Assembly: GCF_000611645.1 (NCBI RefSeq) | Contig: NW_014013528.1 | Coordinates: forward strand, 1,369 to 43,849 | Length of the DNA stretch: 42,481 nucleotides | Origin: Monoraphidium neglectum | Lineage: Eukaryota; Chlorophyta; Chlorophyceae; Sphaeropleales; Selenastraceae | Direction: 5' to 3' | In this document: one piece after another, positions 22,401-34,004 of the stretch | How positions within the stretch are numbered: position 1 is the first letter of the stretch | Layout: the number at the start of each line of letters is the position of its first letter | Position numbers and translations under genes: made by a program | The notes under the pieces: generated by a model | Seen by the model: only the letters and a program-made list of their open reading frames with translations | The model's database searches: none | What the model was told of the DNA's origin: nothing

Positions 22401-24827
22401 GCGGGGATGCGCACGGAGCCGCCGCCATCAGTGCCGATGGCAAACGCCGCCAGGCCTGCCGCCACCACGCACCCGCTGCCGCCACTGCGGATCACATCGG
22501 CGCGGGTGGCAAACGCATTGTTAGTAGCACACAACCGCTGCGGCCAAGGAGTGCCTAAGCTCTTGGGAAAGCAAGTGCGGGCGCTGTGCTGCTGTACACG
22601 ATGTTGTTCTGATGACGAGCAAGTTGACATCGGGTCCCAGCCACTTCAACTTCTTCGGGGCCTCTGCTGACTCACCTTGAGCCGCCCGCTGTATGCCGCT
22701 GGGAGTGTGGGTTGCGCGCCACGCCCAGCTTCCAGGAGATACCTGTGGTGGTGACCCAGGGGTGAGTGCAGGTGACAAACGGTAGTTGCAGCACCTGTCG
22801 CTGACAGCCTGGCCCGGGGCTGGGGAGCACATGAACCATTCACTTGCAGGCAGCGGCTAGCACACAGCTTTGCCTGCCTACGCACCCGTTGGAAGGAGGC
22901 CAAACTCCTGCGGGGCATCAGGCGGTGAGGTGCGTGCAGGCGTCAGTTCGGGGGTATGTTGTGCAGACCAAGTGACCAGGACGTTCCATTGCTGGAGGTC
23001 TACTCCAATCACCTGAGGCGGGTGTTCAATTCGCACTTAGACACGCATCGTGTCGCACCCATCCCGCTCCCTTCTGTTTTCACCTGCATCTGCGTCTTGC
23101 CAATGCACAACGCCCCCAGGCTGCGCAGTGCTGCCACGCAGGGCGCCTCCGAGGCCACGTCCGCCACCGGGCTGCCCCTGTGCGTATATGCGGGGTGGCA
23201 GGGCGCACTTGCACAGCGGTCCCGGTGAACCCAGCCTGCATGCAGTGCATACCGCGCGTTTTACTGTTGTCGGCTCTGGCATGTGACAATTTCAACCCCC
23301 TAGCACTCGACACAAAGCCCTCACATGTCGCCCAGAAAGGTGGTGCCCTGGCAGACCCGGGTGGCAAAGGTCGCAACGTGGTCCTTCACGGCAAAGGGCA
23401 CGCCGTCCAGCACGCTCAGCGGCGCACTAACCGCATAGCGCGCCGCGGATGCCGCCGCCTGGATCATGGTTCAAGGGCAGCATCGGGCAAGGCAAGTAAG
23501 TCCGGATAGCATGGGTGATTGGGGGTATCAATCGCCTGACGCGCTTGTGGCCATTGCAAATCCACAGGGATGCGGTGGGCAGAGGCTTGGGTGTGCGCAT
23601 GCGCTTGCACACCTGTGCCCGCAGGTGTTGGGGGTTGAAGCCGTACACCCAGTTTGCGGCGCCCTCCTCCTCAGCCAGGAAGCGGACGATGGACTCGGCC
23701 ACATCACCAGGGGACGCTGTGCCTGGGGCAGTTCAAATGTTGTTTAAACATGCACGCACGAACAATTGTTTGTGCATGAAGGCGCCTTAGTGAGCGCAGG
23801 TGCAAGTGTTCGGGGCTGTTTACCCAAGGCTTCAAGCAATAGGGTATGCCGATGTGCCAAAGGCCATTCAGTACTATGCGCTGAAAATCTTCGTTGCTGC
23901 TACAATGCAGCGATTTTGCAATCTGTGACCTCTTGTGCCAGCTGCCACAGCACCACACTGCCTGTGGGTCCGAGGCCATTATCCTCCCACCCACAAGGCC
24001 AAGGGCAACAACTCAGCTGCAGCTGCCAACAGGAAACAAACATGGCTGGCATAGCAGTGGCCTGTTGCGAAGCGTTCCTCCTCAACCAAATCAATGCCTC
24101 TTACCTGACTGGTACGCGGCGTGGTAGTCCAGAATGGACGGCCGCGCGCCCGCATCAGATGGGTCGGAGATGATCGCGCCGCCGTCCACCGCCCACCCGC
24201 CGTCCAGCGCAGCCAGCGCGGCCGCCACGCGCGCTGCCGGGCTGGACGCGCCTGCCACCGGGACGCACCCCTTCTCGGGCGTGTGGGGACCGTCGGGCAC
24301 GCCCGAGCGTCTGCGTGGGGCACAGAGTCAAATGCGTTGCTTGTGGCTGGTGGGTGAGGCGTGCGATGAGGCACCGGTGCAAAAGGTTTGATTGCAGAAC
24401 CATCTCATTATACTCACTTGGGCTCCTCAGGGATGGCGAGCTTCGTGAACTGCAGGGGGGGGGGGGCCAGGGAGATCGCGACGTCAGGCAGAGTCAACCC
24501 GGCCAACTGCACCATGGCGAGTGCGGTCGCCCGGTGCCGGTTGTTCCTGCGCGGTGAAGTGTACCGCATCACCTTGTGGAAGTTGTTTTGAGGCGCTGCA
24601 ATAACGTTGTAAGCCAATCTTCTCGTGTGCCGGTGCTCCGCCAGGGTCATCAAGAGGGCCAGAGAGGCTTTGCCAACCACACGTGGCGCCCTTATCTCCT
24701 TCATGTCATAGCATTGTATGACGCGGCGAGCCGCACTGCCTTTGCTGCTGCCCCGTGCCGAAGACTCCGCTGTCAGCATTCTCGCTTCGATGCGAGGAGC
24801 ATCAGAACTCTCGTCTTCTGCCACCAT
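19467..24827 (-). CDS. FAAH-like amidase, tandem copy A (downstream copy)
   Basis: This is an amidase-signature hydrolase resembling plant fatty acid amide hydrolase, which cleaves N-acylethanolamines to fatty acid and ethanolamine, usually at endomembranes. Fifteen exons join in frame to 712 residues: 24827-24573, 24449-24418, 24310-24105, 23722-23613, 23458-23325, 23177-23084, 22907-22886, 22742-22676, 22484-22364, 22170-22116, 21938-21589, 21196-20993, 20467-20402, 20124-20001, 19765-19467. The Ser-cisSer-Lys triad is complete: Lys226 (VPFAVKD), Ser306 (AGGSSGGSG) and Ser330 (GTDGGGSVR). LQLIGRPW is near the C-terminus. The N-terminal segment [20 protein letters not shown] is closer to plant FAAH than copy B is. 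An Ala/Glu-rich insertion of roughly 60 residues sits in the 350-nt exon. The start could instead be the Met at 24779. One intron (22743-22885) is absent from copy B. The substrate is inferred, not shown. Confidence 0.92.
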
Positions 24828-25510
24828 CGTATCGATAGAGACTCCTTGTTCAATCAGACATCTGCGCGCTCACGTCAATCTCCCCCTGCAGGTGGTTTGT
24901 GGGTGTGTAACCTGGCGTCACCCAACGTTGCAGTCGCAGTTCTTGCTGCGGCGGCTTGCATGGGCAAGAGACGGAAAAACGGCGGCGCTTATCAACTACA
25001 TTAATTGCCAGCATCACACCGTGCCCTGCTTCAGAGAGGAGTGCGGACTGGCCACATGGACACACGAGCAGGTGCTTACCTGCAGCACCGACAGGTGGTG
25101 GGCACTTCACCTGCCCCTGCGCAGCCGCTGCGTCGGACCCCACCTCCACGTTGACTGTGGCTGTTTTGTGTTTTGAATTTCACAGGCGCTGGTACGGGCA
25201 GGGATACCCCATTCGCTTTGAGCATACTGCTGCTTGCCAAATCTGCCATGTGCAGTGTCTACGGTGGTGACCACTCTCGGCGCCCCACGGTAATCGCCCT
25301 CGTTACTGCATGCATGATACGACGGATTTTCGTATATTTCACATTTTACTAACCCAGGACCATGCATACACTCACCTTAGTTGTGTGAACTGGGCGACAC
25401 AAGACACCACCCAACAGGGACCCAGACCAGGACTGCACACCAAGGTACACCGGGGAAAAATGCGGCGAAGTCACCGATTAGCACACGGAATTGTCAAGTA
25501 AAAGGTGACC
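24828..25510 (-). promoter_or_regulatory. Spacer between the two amidase genes
   Basis: This 683-bp stretch lies between the stop codon of copy B and the start of copy A. It must carry the 3' UTR of B and the promoter of A if they are transcribed separately. No conserved ORF was seen. The A+T-rich patch near 25310-25350 is the only marked composition change. Confidence 0.45.
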
Positions 25511-28500
25511 TTAAGGTGAGCCAGCTTCCGGCTTTGACAGGGGATTGGGCATCCTCAGCGCCGGCGGCGGCGCCCCGCCGCCGCCCGCCGCCAACGCCGC
25601 CTCCAGCACCGCCCCCACGCGCATCAGCGTCGCCTCCTGCCACGGCCGCCCTATGAGCTGCAGCGAAGTCGGCAGGCGCGCGCCGCCCTCCTGCACGGCG
25701 CCAACAGGCACCACCAGCGCGGGCAGGCCCAGGACGTTGGCCTGGATGGAGTAGCGCAACAGCTTGGCGGTGCTGGGCAGGTGCATGAAGCCTGGGTGTG
25801 TGAAAGGACGTGCGAGTTTTGTTGAGGGGAGGCCATTGCAGGTTGAAAACAGGCAAGAAGAGTTCTGACGTGGCAAGCAAAGGCAGCGCAGGTTGTGTGC
25901 ATGGGGGGCGGGGATGGGGGTGGGGCGGACCTGCGAAGAGCCTGGGTTGCGCGCGACGCGGCAGGCGCTACGGCATGACGCTGTGTACTATGTACACACC
26001 TTTCTCTGCCTGCACCATTTCCCAAGAACAAGTGGTAGCATGCGCGCTTGCCCCTGCTGCACACCTGAGTCCCCGGCGCCCTGCGCAATCTCGTGAGCCA
26101 CGGCAGCGGTCCCCGGTGTCGCAATGACATCGCATGACTCGAAAGCGCGCGCCCAGTGGTGCGATTGGCGCCGCCGCACACGCAGACCCTGCATCCAGTG
26201 ACGGCGTCATGCGTGACATGGCGTGCAAGCATCGTGTGCAGCACGCATGGTGAGCGTGGCGATTTACGCTTCCCGTTTTGCCTCGCGAGCAGATGAAGTC
26301 CCCTGGTTAAGGGGAGGCGTTGCATGCACAGCAGGCGCAGGAGTCGAAACAGCAGGGGCTTGGCATTCCTTTCAGAGGGGGTCAAGGGGGGGGGGGCAGG
26401 CAGGGCGTGCTACGGCGAATGGTAGCGTGTGTCACCTGGGTGTAGTGGGATGCCAGCAGGCGCGAGGCCAGTGACAGCATGATGCGGGAGTCCTCGTTCA
26501 GCTGAGGGGCGGCATTACATGTAGTGGGATGTGTGGGTTGGGAGAGGGGGTTGGGGGCCGGGTGGAGGGGGTTTTCGGCACAGGGCGCTGCAACCAGTGG
26601 CTTTTTGGGAGGGAGCCGAAGCCGCCCGCCGCCTGCTGAGGTGGGCCGCGCCCTATGCTGGGCTGCGGCACTTGAGTGGCCTGGAGGCGTGCCGCACTGC
26701 CCACTGGGGCAGCCAGAGGAGCGTACGCCTATACCGAGGGGCTGCGCGGCAGAGTTGGCGACGTGTGACGCCCCCACCTGGGGCCGCAGCTGCGGGTCCT
26801 CATAGACGCTGCGGGTGGTGCCGAACATTTCTGTCAGGATGATGCAGCTGCTGGCCACGCGCAGCTGCTCCAGCTCTGGCAGGGTGATGGCCACCACCTC
26901 GGCCCCCAGGCGGGACAGCAGGCCCATCCCGCCGCGCGCGGCCTCCGCCACGGCCGGCTCTGAGTCATCAAACCACTGCGGGATGGTTGCATTGTATGCC
27001 CGCAGCAGGGGCGATACGATTGAGGGGTCCGACGGCAAAATGAGCCCAGAGACAGATGCGTGCGCACACATACCCATGCCTTTATGCTGGGCTCACCCGC
27101 CTTGGGTGGCCGGCTGTCCAGCCACCTCCACACCCTAGTAGCCTAGACACTAGCAAAACTCCCCTTCTCACGCACCTACGTACCAACTCACCCACCCGCC
27201 TTGCACCCGCCGTTTCCTCTCTCCCGCAGAATCACACACCTACCCGCCCTTGCCACCTGCATGTCTCCCATTCACTCATCTCACTCACTCCCCTCTCACA
27301 CACTCACACACGCACCGGCTTGAATACGCCGACCCTCAGGCCCGCCAGCGGCTGGGCCGCACTCAGCGCGTCCTGGCTGGAGCCGTCCACACCCTCAGCC
27401 AGCAACCGCCGTGGCAGCACCAGCGGGGGCCGCGTCGCCGCGTCCTCCCCCATAGCCGCCTCTGGGAACGGCGCGGCTGCCGCGGCCTTGACGGCCGCTG
27501 CAGCGGCGTCCACTTCCGCCTGTGCCTGCTCTGCTGTGCGCGCGGCAGCGAGCCCGCTGCCCTCACCGATTCCGGGGGCTGCCGCGGGCTTGAGGGGCGA
27601 GAGTGCGCACGATCCCGGGCAGGCCATGGCCGCATACACGATCATGGCATCACCCACGCTGGTCGCTGGGTGGGTGCGGGAGAGGGAAGGATGGCGGTGT
27701 GACGAACCGGTTCTGACGTGCTCCTGGAGGGCGCTTCGGCTCCCACGCACACACTCAAGTTAAGCGATCACCGGGCTGCTGCTGCCTGCTCCCCATGTCA
27801 CTGTGGCGGGCCTAGGGCATGCAGCCCGTGACGCCGTCAGGCCGTCGGCTCACCCAGGGGTCCCAGGGTGATGAGGGCGCAGGTCCCTGCGTCTGAAGCC
27901 ATGCGGCCCTGGGCAACAGCATGGCGAAACACACAGTCAGGTGAGGCGGTCAGCGAAATTGGGCGAAACGCACACAGGCTTAGCTTCACCACCGCCTGGT
28001 TCAATGCATTATGCGCGTGTGGTCTGCATGTCTGACCCCAGCAAGCTGCTACAGGATACAGGGCACACCCCAGTGCATTGTCATGGTGTGCATGCAGGCC
28101 CTTTCCCTGTAGGGTGGGTTGCCCCCCAACCCACCGAGCGCACCTGGGTGGGCTTGAGGCCCACAACTCCACAGAGGGAGGCCGGGATGCGCACGGAGCC
28201 GCCACCATCAGTGCCAATGGCAAACGCACACACGCCAGCTGCCACCACGCATGCGCTGCCGCCGCTGCGAGGTGCGATTCGCGTGCAGGACCGGCAAATG
28301 GGACGAGTCCGCAGCAACAAGGCGCGGGCTGCTGCTCCACATGGAGGGGGTGCACCAAGGCGCAAAGGTCAGCTGATGCCGCGCAGCACTTCAGCACCGG
28401 CGTCAATCTGTAAACGCTCGGCCACCCCATGCCCGCCCCATTGAAACAGGCCCTGTGGGGCACCGCACCTGGACCCGCCAGCGATACGGCTTAGGTGGTG

Positions 28501-29966
28501 GGGGTTGCGCGTCAGGCCCAGCCGGGGGTTGAGGCCTGTCGGCAGCAGGCCAAACTCCTGCGCAGCAGCAGCAAAGCATCGCACAGCCAAACGCTGGGCG
28601 CTGGGGCGTCGGGCGTATTGCAGGCAGGCGGCCCGGCCATGTTACACCTGTGCATGCATAGCAGCGAGCCCCAGCTTCGTTCTCCCTCTACTCCCACCTG
28701 CATCTGCGTCTTGCCGACACACACTGCCCCCAGGCTGCGCAGTGCCGCCACGCACGGCGCCTCCAAGGCCACGTCCGCCACCGGGCCGTCCCTGCGCAGG
28801 ACGGGTGGCAGCGCAGGTGGCGTAGATTTTGCAAGGCTAATGTGCAAGCACGTAGGGGGAATTGAGGAACCCGGGCAGGCCCATGAGCGCGCAAATTGCG
28901 CTTGCAGCAGATTGGTCACGCCGCGTGTCGCCGCTCGCACTGCTGGCGCAGCCGCTGCCGCACGACGGTTCAGCTCCTGGCCTCCCTGCTTCTTTCGTGG
29001 CCTCACATGTCCCCAAGAAATGAGGTTCCATGGCCGGTCCTGAGGGGGAAAGCATCCACAGCGTCCTTCACAGCAAAGGGCACGCCGTCCAGCACGCTCA
29101 GCGGCGCCCCAGCCGCATAGCGTGCCGCAGACGCCGCCGCCTGTGCAGCGATGCATGAGTGGGGAGCCCCAACAGGAGGCTTGCGGTTGAGCACCAAGGC
29201 GGGCGCATGCGGCGGCTGGATTGGGGTCGCCGTGCAGAGCGACGCCTGCATCAGGTGCTTGGGTGGGGTGCGGCACCCACCTGCGCACGCAGGTGCTCCG
29301 GGTCGAAGTCGCTGAGCCAGTTGGCTGCGCCCTGCTCTCGAGACACGAAGCCGATGATGGCCTCCGCCACTTGCACAGGGGATGCGGCGCCTGCACGGGG
29401 AACCGGGAGGGCGCGGCGTGGTGTCAGTGAGCTCAATGCAGGCGCATCGCTGCCACCCAGCCCATGCAACAAGCGGCCTTGTCGAATGACCACGCGTGCT
29501 GCGCGCCCTGCCTACCTGAGACATACGCTGCGTGGTAATCGCGGATGCCTGGGCGGCCCTTGGGGTCGAGTGCCGCCTCCGACAGGGTGCTGTTGGCTTC
29601 CCCCAGCGCGTCGAGCGCGGCCTGCACCCTGGCACCGGGGCTGGCAGCGCCCTCAACTGCAGCGGCCCCCCCCTCCGGGCGCGCTGGGACCGCCGGGACG
29701 CCGCTGTGCCTGCCCGGCAGCCAATACCCAGTCCAGGAGATGCTTGGTTTATACATCACTCATGTGCTGCCTCAGTGCTGGGCCCTCGTGCGCCTATTTG
29801 GAGTTGGCGCGTGGCACCCCTCTGTGGCCCCCATACGCCGATGTGCACCTGTTCCTTGTCAACACACACGCGTCAAGGTTCCCCCGTCTGCACGCATGCC
29901 ACTCACTGGGGCGCCTCAGGGATATCCAGGGCCATGAACTGGGGTTGGGGTTGGGGTTGGGTCGGG

Positions 29967-30007
<41 letters not shown>

Positions 30008-30505
30008 CGTGATGCATGCATGCACGCGCATGCGTGCGTGTGTGTGTGTGTGTATGTGTGTGTCGAGGATGCAGGGGAAGCAGCAGTGCAGTGGCCGCTT
30101 TGGCCCAGGCATGTAGACCCAAGGGAGCGGCGGGATCGGCCGCAGCTTGGCCATGCCCGCTCCTGCACATGCTCACGCGCCTGCTTGTGACGCAACAAGT
30201 CGGCTTGGGGCCTCTCATCTGCCGCACGCTTGCTTGGCCCATGCATGTGCAAAAATTCCTGAATCCCGGTCAACGCAGGTCAACGTACGCCTCGGAGCCA
30301 CCTGGTCCCCTCGCATCACCTGCGGGACCCCATTTTTCGCCAGCGTCAACGCGTGCACCGCTCCGCCCGTCAGCCAGCCCTCTGACAGTGACCTGTAGGC
30401 CACCATGGCGCGGCCGGCCAGGAAGGGGCCTGCCAGCTCCTGGAGGTCGTAGGGCGCCCCCGCGGCCTCCTCGAGGCTCCACTCGCGCGCCCGCTTGAGC
30501 GGCAT
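25511..30505 (-). CDS. FAAH-like amidase, tandem copy B (upstream copy)
   Basis: This is a second amidase-signature hydrolase of the plant FAAH type, a tandem paralogue of copy A. Fourteen exons join in frame to 677 residues: 30505-30320, 29938-29907, 29709-29516, 29390-29281, 29140-29007, 28791-28698, 28557-28469, 28264-28144, 27908-27854, 27665-27316, 26975-26778, 26501-26436, 26188-26065, 25791-25511. Catalytic residues are Lys199 ([10 protein letters not shown]), Ser279 (AGGSSGGSA) and Ser303 (GTDGGGSVR). [31 protein letters not shown] and [12 protein letters not shown] follow the family order. All fourteen exons have a counterpart in copy A; ten have exactly the same length, and exon 7 corresponds to two exons of A with the same total. 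The first exon ([13 protein letters not shown] start) is much more diverged. No signal peptide is evident. Both copies look functional, and their division of labour is unknown. Confidence 0.93.
29941..29998. repeat. Telomere-like GGGGTT units and (GT)15 tract in an amidase B intron
   Basis: Three GGGGTT units (29941-29958) are followed by GGGTCGGGTT and fifteen GT dinucleotides (29969-29998), then more mixed GT/GC repeats to about 30062. On the transcribed strand the C-rich units form the pyrimidine tract directly before the exon 2 acceptor at 29939. Confidence 0.9.
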
Positions 30506-33017
30506 GGCTTCAGCGTCGGCTGGATTGCTCAAGCCGAGGGAGGAGGAGGGGGGGCGTTGCCGATGTCTGCTTGCGCAAATCATGCCTCGGTATAGGTGCA
30601 ACGAGGGCGCAGGCCGTCGTGCTCTCAAGCGCACCTGCTGGAGTGAAGGCTTACGGGCAGCAGGCTACGCACAGCTGCACTGCGAGACCTTCACAGCACG
30701 GGCAAGCGGTGCGTTTCGAACGGCGGTCGCTACAGTGCAGTTTCGTGCGCAGGGACAATGGCGGCCCCCCAAACACAAAATATTGAGTAATTAATGGGTT
30801 TTCTCTTCATACATACGCGGCACTATCATGAACACGGAAGGTGCCCGTGAGATCTGCGCCGGGGATTACCTATCGCATGCCATGAAGCAAAAGCAATGCG
30901 TTTGATGCTACAAACCAGTCCGCTATGACGTGGCGACGCCGCACATACGAATCAACTGGGTTGCGAGGCAGCGTGCCCAAACCGCTGGCGCCTCGCCAGG
31001 TGCCAGCAGCGTCGGCACCTCGCGGCCAGCGTGAACCTTCACCTGGCACCTGTAGGCACCAGCGACAGTCACAAGTCATGTGGTGGCAGCCAACGCTCCC
31101 ATGCGGCCGCTGTTTTGTTGCGGTCTGGCAACGGTCGCACACAGTAGCTCAAATGCTGCACTGCCTGCCGGCCTTCCACTGGTAGTGCTTCCCTGTGTGC
31201 TGCTGGCACACAGTTGCGTGCTGCCTGGCTGCTGCGAGTCTATCCGTTGACGATGTCCTCTCTTCAGGCTTTCAAGCTAGTCCCTGATCCCAGGCGGCGG
31301 TGCTGTTGCATGGGGCGCCGGGTGATCGTGTGGTGATGAGTGGTTGGTTTGCTGTCAATGGAATGCGAGCACCTGTGACCCCGCCTGCACTCCTCTGGCA
31401 GGGTCAATGTGCAATCCGCAGCGTTGCAGGTCTGTCGAGAGCAGAGCTACGTGCGTGGATGTGGGATGATGCTGGTCTGACGTGCAACCGGGTGGCCATC
31501 AATTGCACAGCGTGTTCGCAGGCTGCCGAGGCAGCTTCACAACATCTGAGGCGCGAACCACGCAAACACCCTGCACCTGCCCCCGCTTCCCGCCACTTCT
31601 GTTGCGTCTCGCGCAAACCGCTGTGCTGCATGAGCTGCCCGTCTCATGCCAGGAGGCGGGCCCACCTGTGGCCAGGCCCGCTTCTGATGGTCCGTCGTCG
31701 GGTAGCAGTCACAGTGACACGGGGATACGGCCATCAAGTTTGGGCACTGGCCAGCCGCCGGGTCGTCAAGGCCTGCGAGCCAGGCGTCAGCGACATGATC
31801 AAGCGCCAGCAGATGGCGGGTACGACCGGGGGTCTCCCAAGATGGGGCGCTTTGTTGTCTCTTGACGAACGCAGCGGAGGCACCTGCGCAGTGGTGGCGG
31901 CAGCGCCATATGCTGCAAGAAGGCTGGCGGCACCGTAGGTACTTGTCAATGTTAGCAGTGACAACAGGGGCGCCCGGGTTGACGCAGGGGAAGAATGAGA
32001 GAGGTGCTGCTGCAGGATGTTCAGCCAGTGGCGGCACCACCCGCACTCTCGCTAGCGCCATTGCTGCGGCAGCTGCCCCCCTGCACGTTCAGGAATATAC
32101 CTACTATAGGTAGTCTCTATACATCATGCATGGTGCTTGAGTGTTAAGCAAATACAACTTGGGGGGCCGCCGCGCTGGGTGGGGCGGTGCATGAGGAGCA
32201 GCTTGCATGTAACTTTGCGTTGAAAAAGGTGTGGGGTCTGGCACCCCGTGGACAAGGCCGAGTACTGGCCCACCACGTATTTGAGACGTCGCAACGTCCT
32301 TGAAGATGGGCTATAACTGACTGCATTTGAGGTGTGCATGACTGGACCACAGACATAGAGCGCCTGCAGTACCTGCCACGTCCCTGTCGCGACAGCGCAG
32401 CACGAGCGAAATCAAGGGCGCCCCGTCGGCCGCCAGTGCCGATGCGAGGCACACACAGTGGTTCTCCCTCGCCGTACCCGACCTCCACAAAGCGCTCGGC
32501 ACATTGGCGAGTCCACCTCTCACCTATACAGTCTGCAAGGTCCCACCCCAACCACGATCCTATACCGCCGTGCGCCAGCGCCCTCGCAGCCAGGCATATC
32601 ACTTTCCTGAGTCGACTCGTGACCATACATCTGGGGATCTGGCCAGTCGAGCAGGAAGACGTCAGGAACGCTCTGAACCGGCTAGCGCAAAGGTGAGCAC
32701 CCCTAGGAGCGCCGCATCATGCTTGATGTATTGCTTAGGTGCAACTCAGTCCGTCCGGAGTACCCGAGACGTCCTGCCGGGCGGAGCACCCGTAGTCTGT
32801 GACCTGTAGACCGAGCCTGCACTACTCTCCGTCGTGTCTCCGCAGACTGCCTCAGAACGGCAATGAGCGCTTCATTGGGCACTTCTGTGCAGTCTGGTCC
32901 GGGCTTCGTGGCCTCCACGAGGTGCGGGGACACCGCGAGTGTGCTGTGCACAGCACCGCGCAACGTTCCCCAACCAGACCAGACGTGGGGCTCCATGCGT
33001 ATCAAAGATTACTATTG
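30506..33017. other. About 2.5 kb without a recognisable gene, upstream of amidase B
   Basis: The region separates the divergent amidase B and the 33 kb ORF. The part next to 30506 should be the amidase B promoter, with an A+T-rich patch at 30770-30840. Between 32140 and 33000 both strands carry medium-length ORFs with a less biased composition than elsewhere, but I could not match any to a family. A decayed element or an unrecognised exon set cannot be excluded. Confidence 0.4.
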
Positions 33018-33466
33018 ATGTATATATGCCGCGCCAGCAGGCCTGAAGCATCGGAGCCGCAGCGGCGACGTTGGGGCGGCGGCCATGAGCGCTTTTACGC
33101 GCTCGCTGCACCCCTTGCCAATTCACTCAACCTCCAAACGCCTATCTTCCTCCCGAGCAGGCGCCCGGTGCGTAGGCCACGCATCACTGCGCCGCCGCCA
33201 GCACCCGCATGCAGATGGCCGCACGCACCGGCCGCGCGGTGCGCTGCAACGGCTGCCCCTGCAGCCCCGGCAGGCGACCGCCTCGCCGCGCCGCTCGAGT
33301 GGCGCCCCTGTGCGTATGACGAGGAAGCCGAGGAGGGCTGTGGCATCGACGGCTCGCTCTGCGCCGCGACGCCGTTTGAGGCCAGCCGCATCGAAGCCGC
33401 CGCAGCCGCGTTGGCAGGCGGCGTCAGGCCTGCTCTGGCGTGCAGCGTGGCGTTCCTGTACCCCAC

Positions 33467-33501
<35 letters not shown>

Positions 33502-34004
33502 CAGCCGCGCCGCCGGGCGGTGTGGGCAGCCTGGCTTACTTCATGGCCAAACCCCAGGTGGAGTCGTACGACGAGGAGGCCGAGGGCTGCTACGAGGCCG
33601 CCGCAGCCGAGGCCGCAGCCGAGGCAGCCGCCGCCGCTGAGTCTGCGCGCCTGACTCGCGCGCTCGCCGCTCACGCGCCCGGCCGCGCCGCGCGCCGCGC
33701 TCGCCGCGCGGTGCTGCGCAGCGCCCCTGGCGACTTGGAGGCCATGGTCCCGTGGGTCGCTGATGCGGACGCCGCCGCCGCCGCGGACGCCGCGAAGCGC
33801 GCCGCCGCGCGCGTGCCTGCGGCGCGCTACCCGCACCTGCACGCGTTCCTGGCGGCGCGCACGGGCTCCCTGGGCATCGTGGACAGCGTGCTGGAGGCGC
33901 TGCAGCTGGAGCGCGGCCTGCAGGCGCGAGCGGCGCAGGCCTGGCAGTACACGTGGGACGAGGACGTGCACGGCCAGGCCGGCGGCGTGCTGGGCTCGAT
34001 GTAG
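33018..34004 (+). CDS. Uncharacterised protein with two YDEEAE motifs and a polyglutamine run
   Basis: I do not recognise this protein. The open frame runs from at least 32799 to the stop at 34002-34004; the in-frame ATG at 33018 gives 328 residues, but the true start may lie in an upstream exon, since an acceptor-like CCCGAGCAG ends near 33161. Visible features are an Arg/Pro/Ala-rich N-terminal part that could be a transit peptide, two similar acidic motifs (AYDEEAEEGCG and SYDEEAEGCYE) about 70 residues apart, eleven glutamines encoded by pure CAG (33468-33500), a long Ala/Glu-rich helical stretch, and an ordered C-terminal segment with RYPHLHAFLAARTG, DSVLEALQLERG and WQYTWDEDVHG. Strong GC at third positions and the ordered end suggest real coding. 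Function is unknown. Confidence 0.5.

Noticed and set aside
29940..30062. An internal telomere or chromosome end
   Set aside because: Only three GGGGTT units are present, followed by a GT microsatellite, and the stretch is enclosed by exons of amidase B.
32140..33005. A possible decayed transposon or reverse-transcriptase fragment
   Set aside because: ORFs on both strands looked less biased than their surroundings, but no catalytic motif, terminal repeat or target-site duplication could be found.
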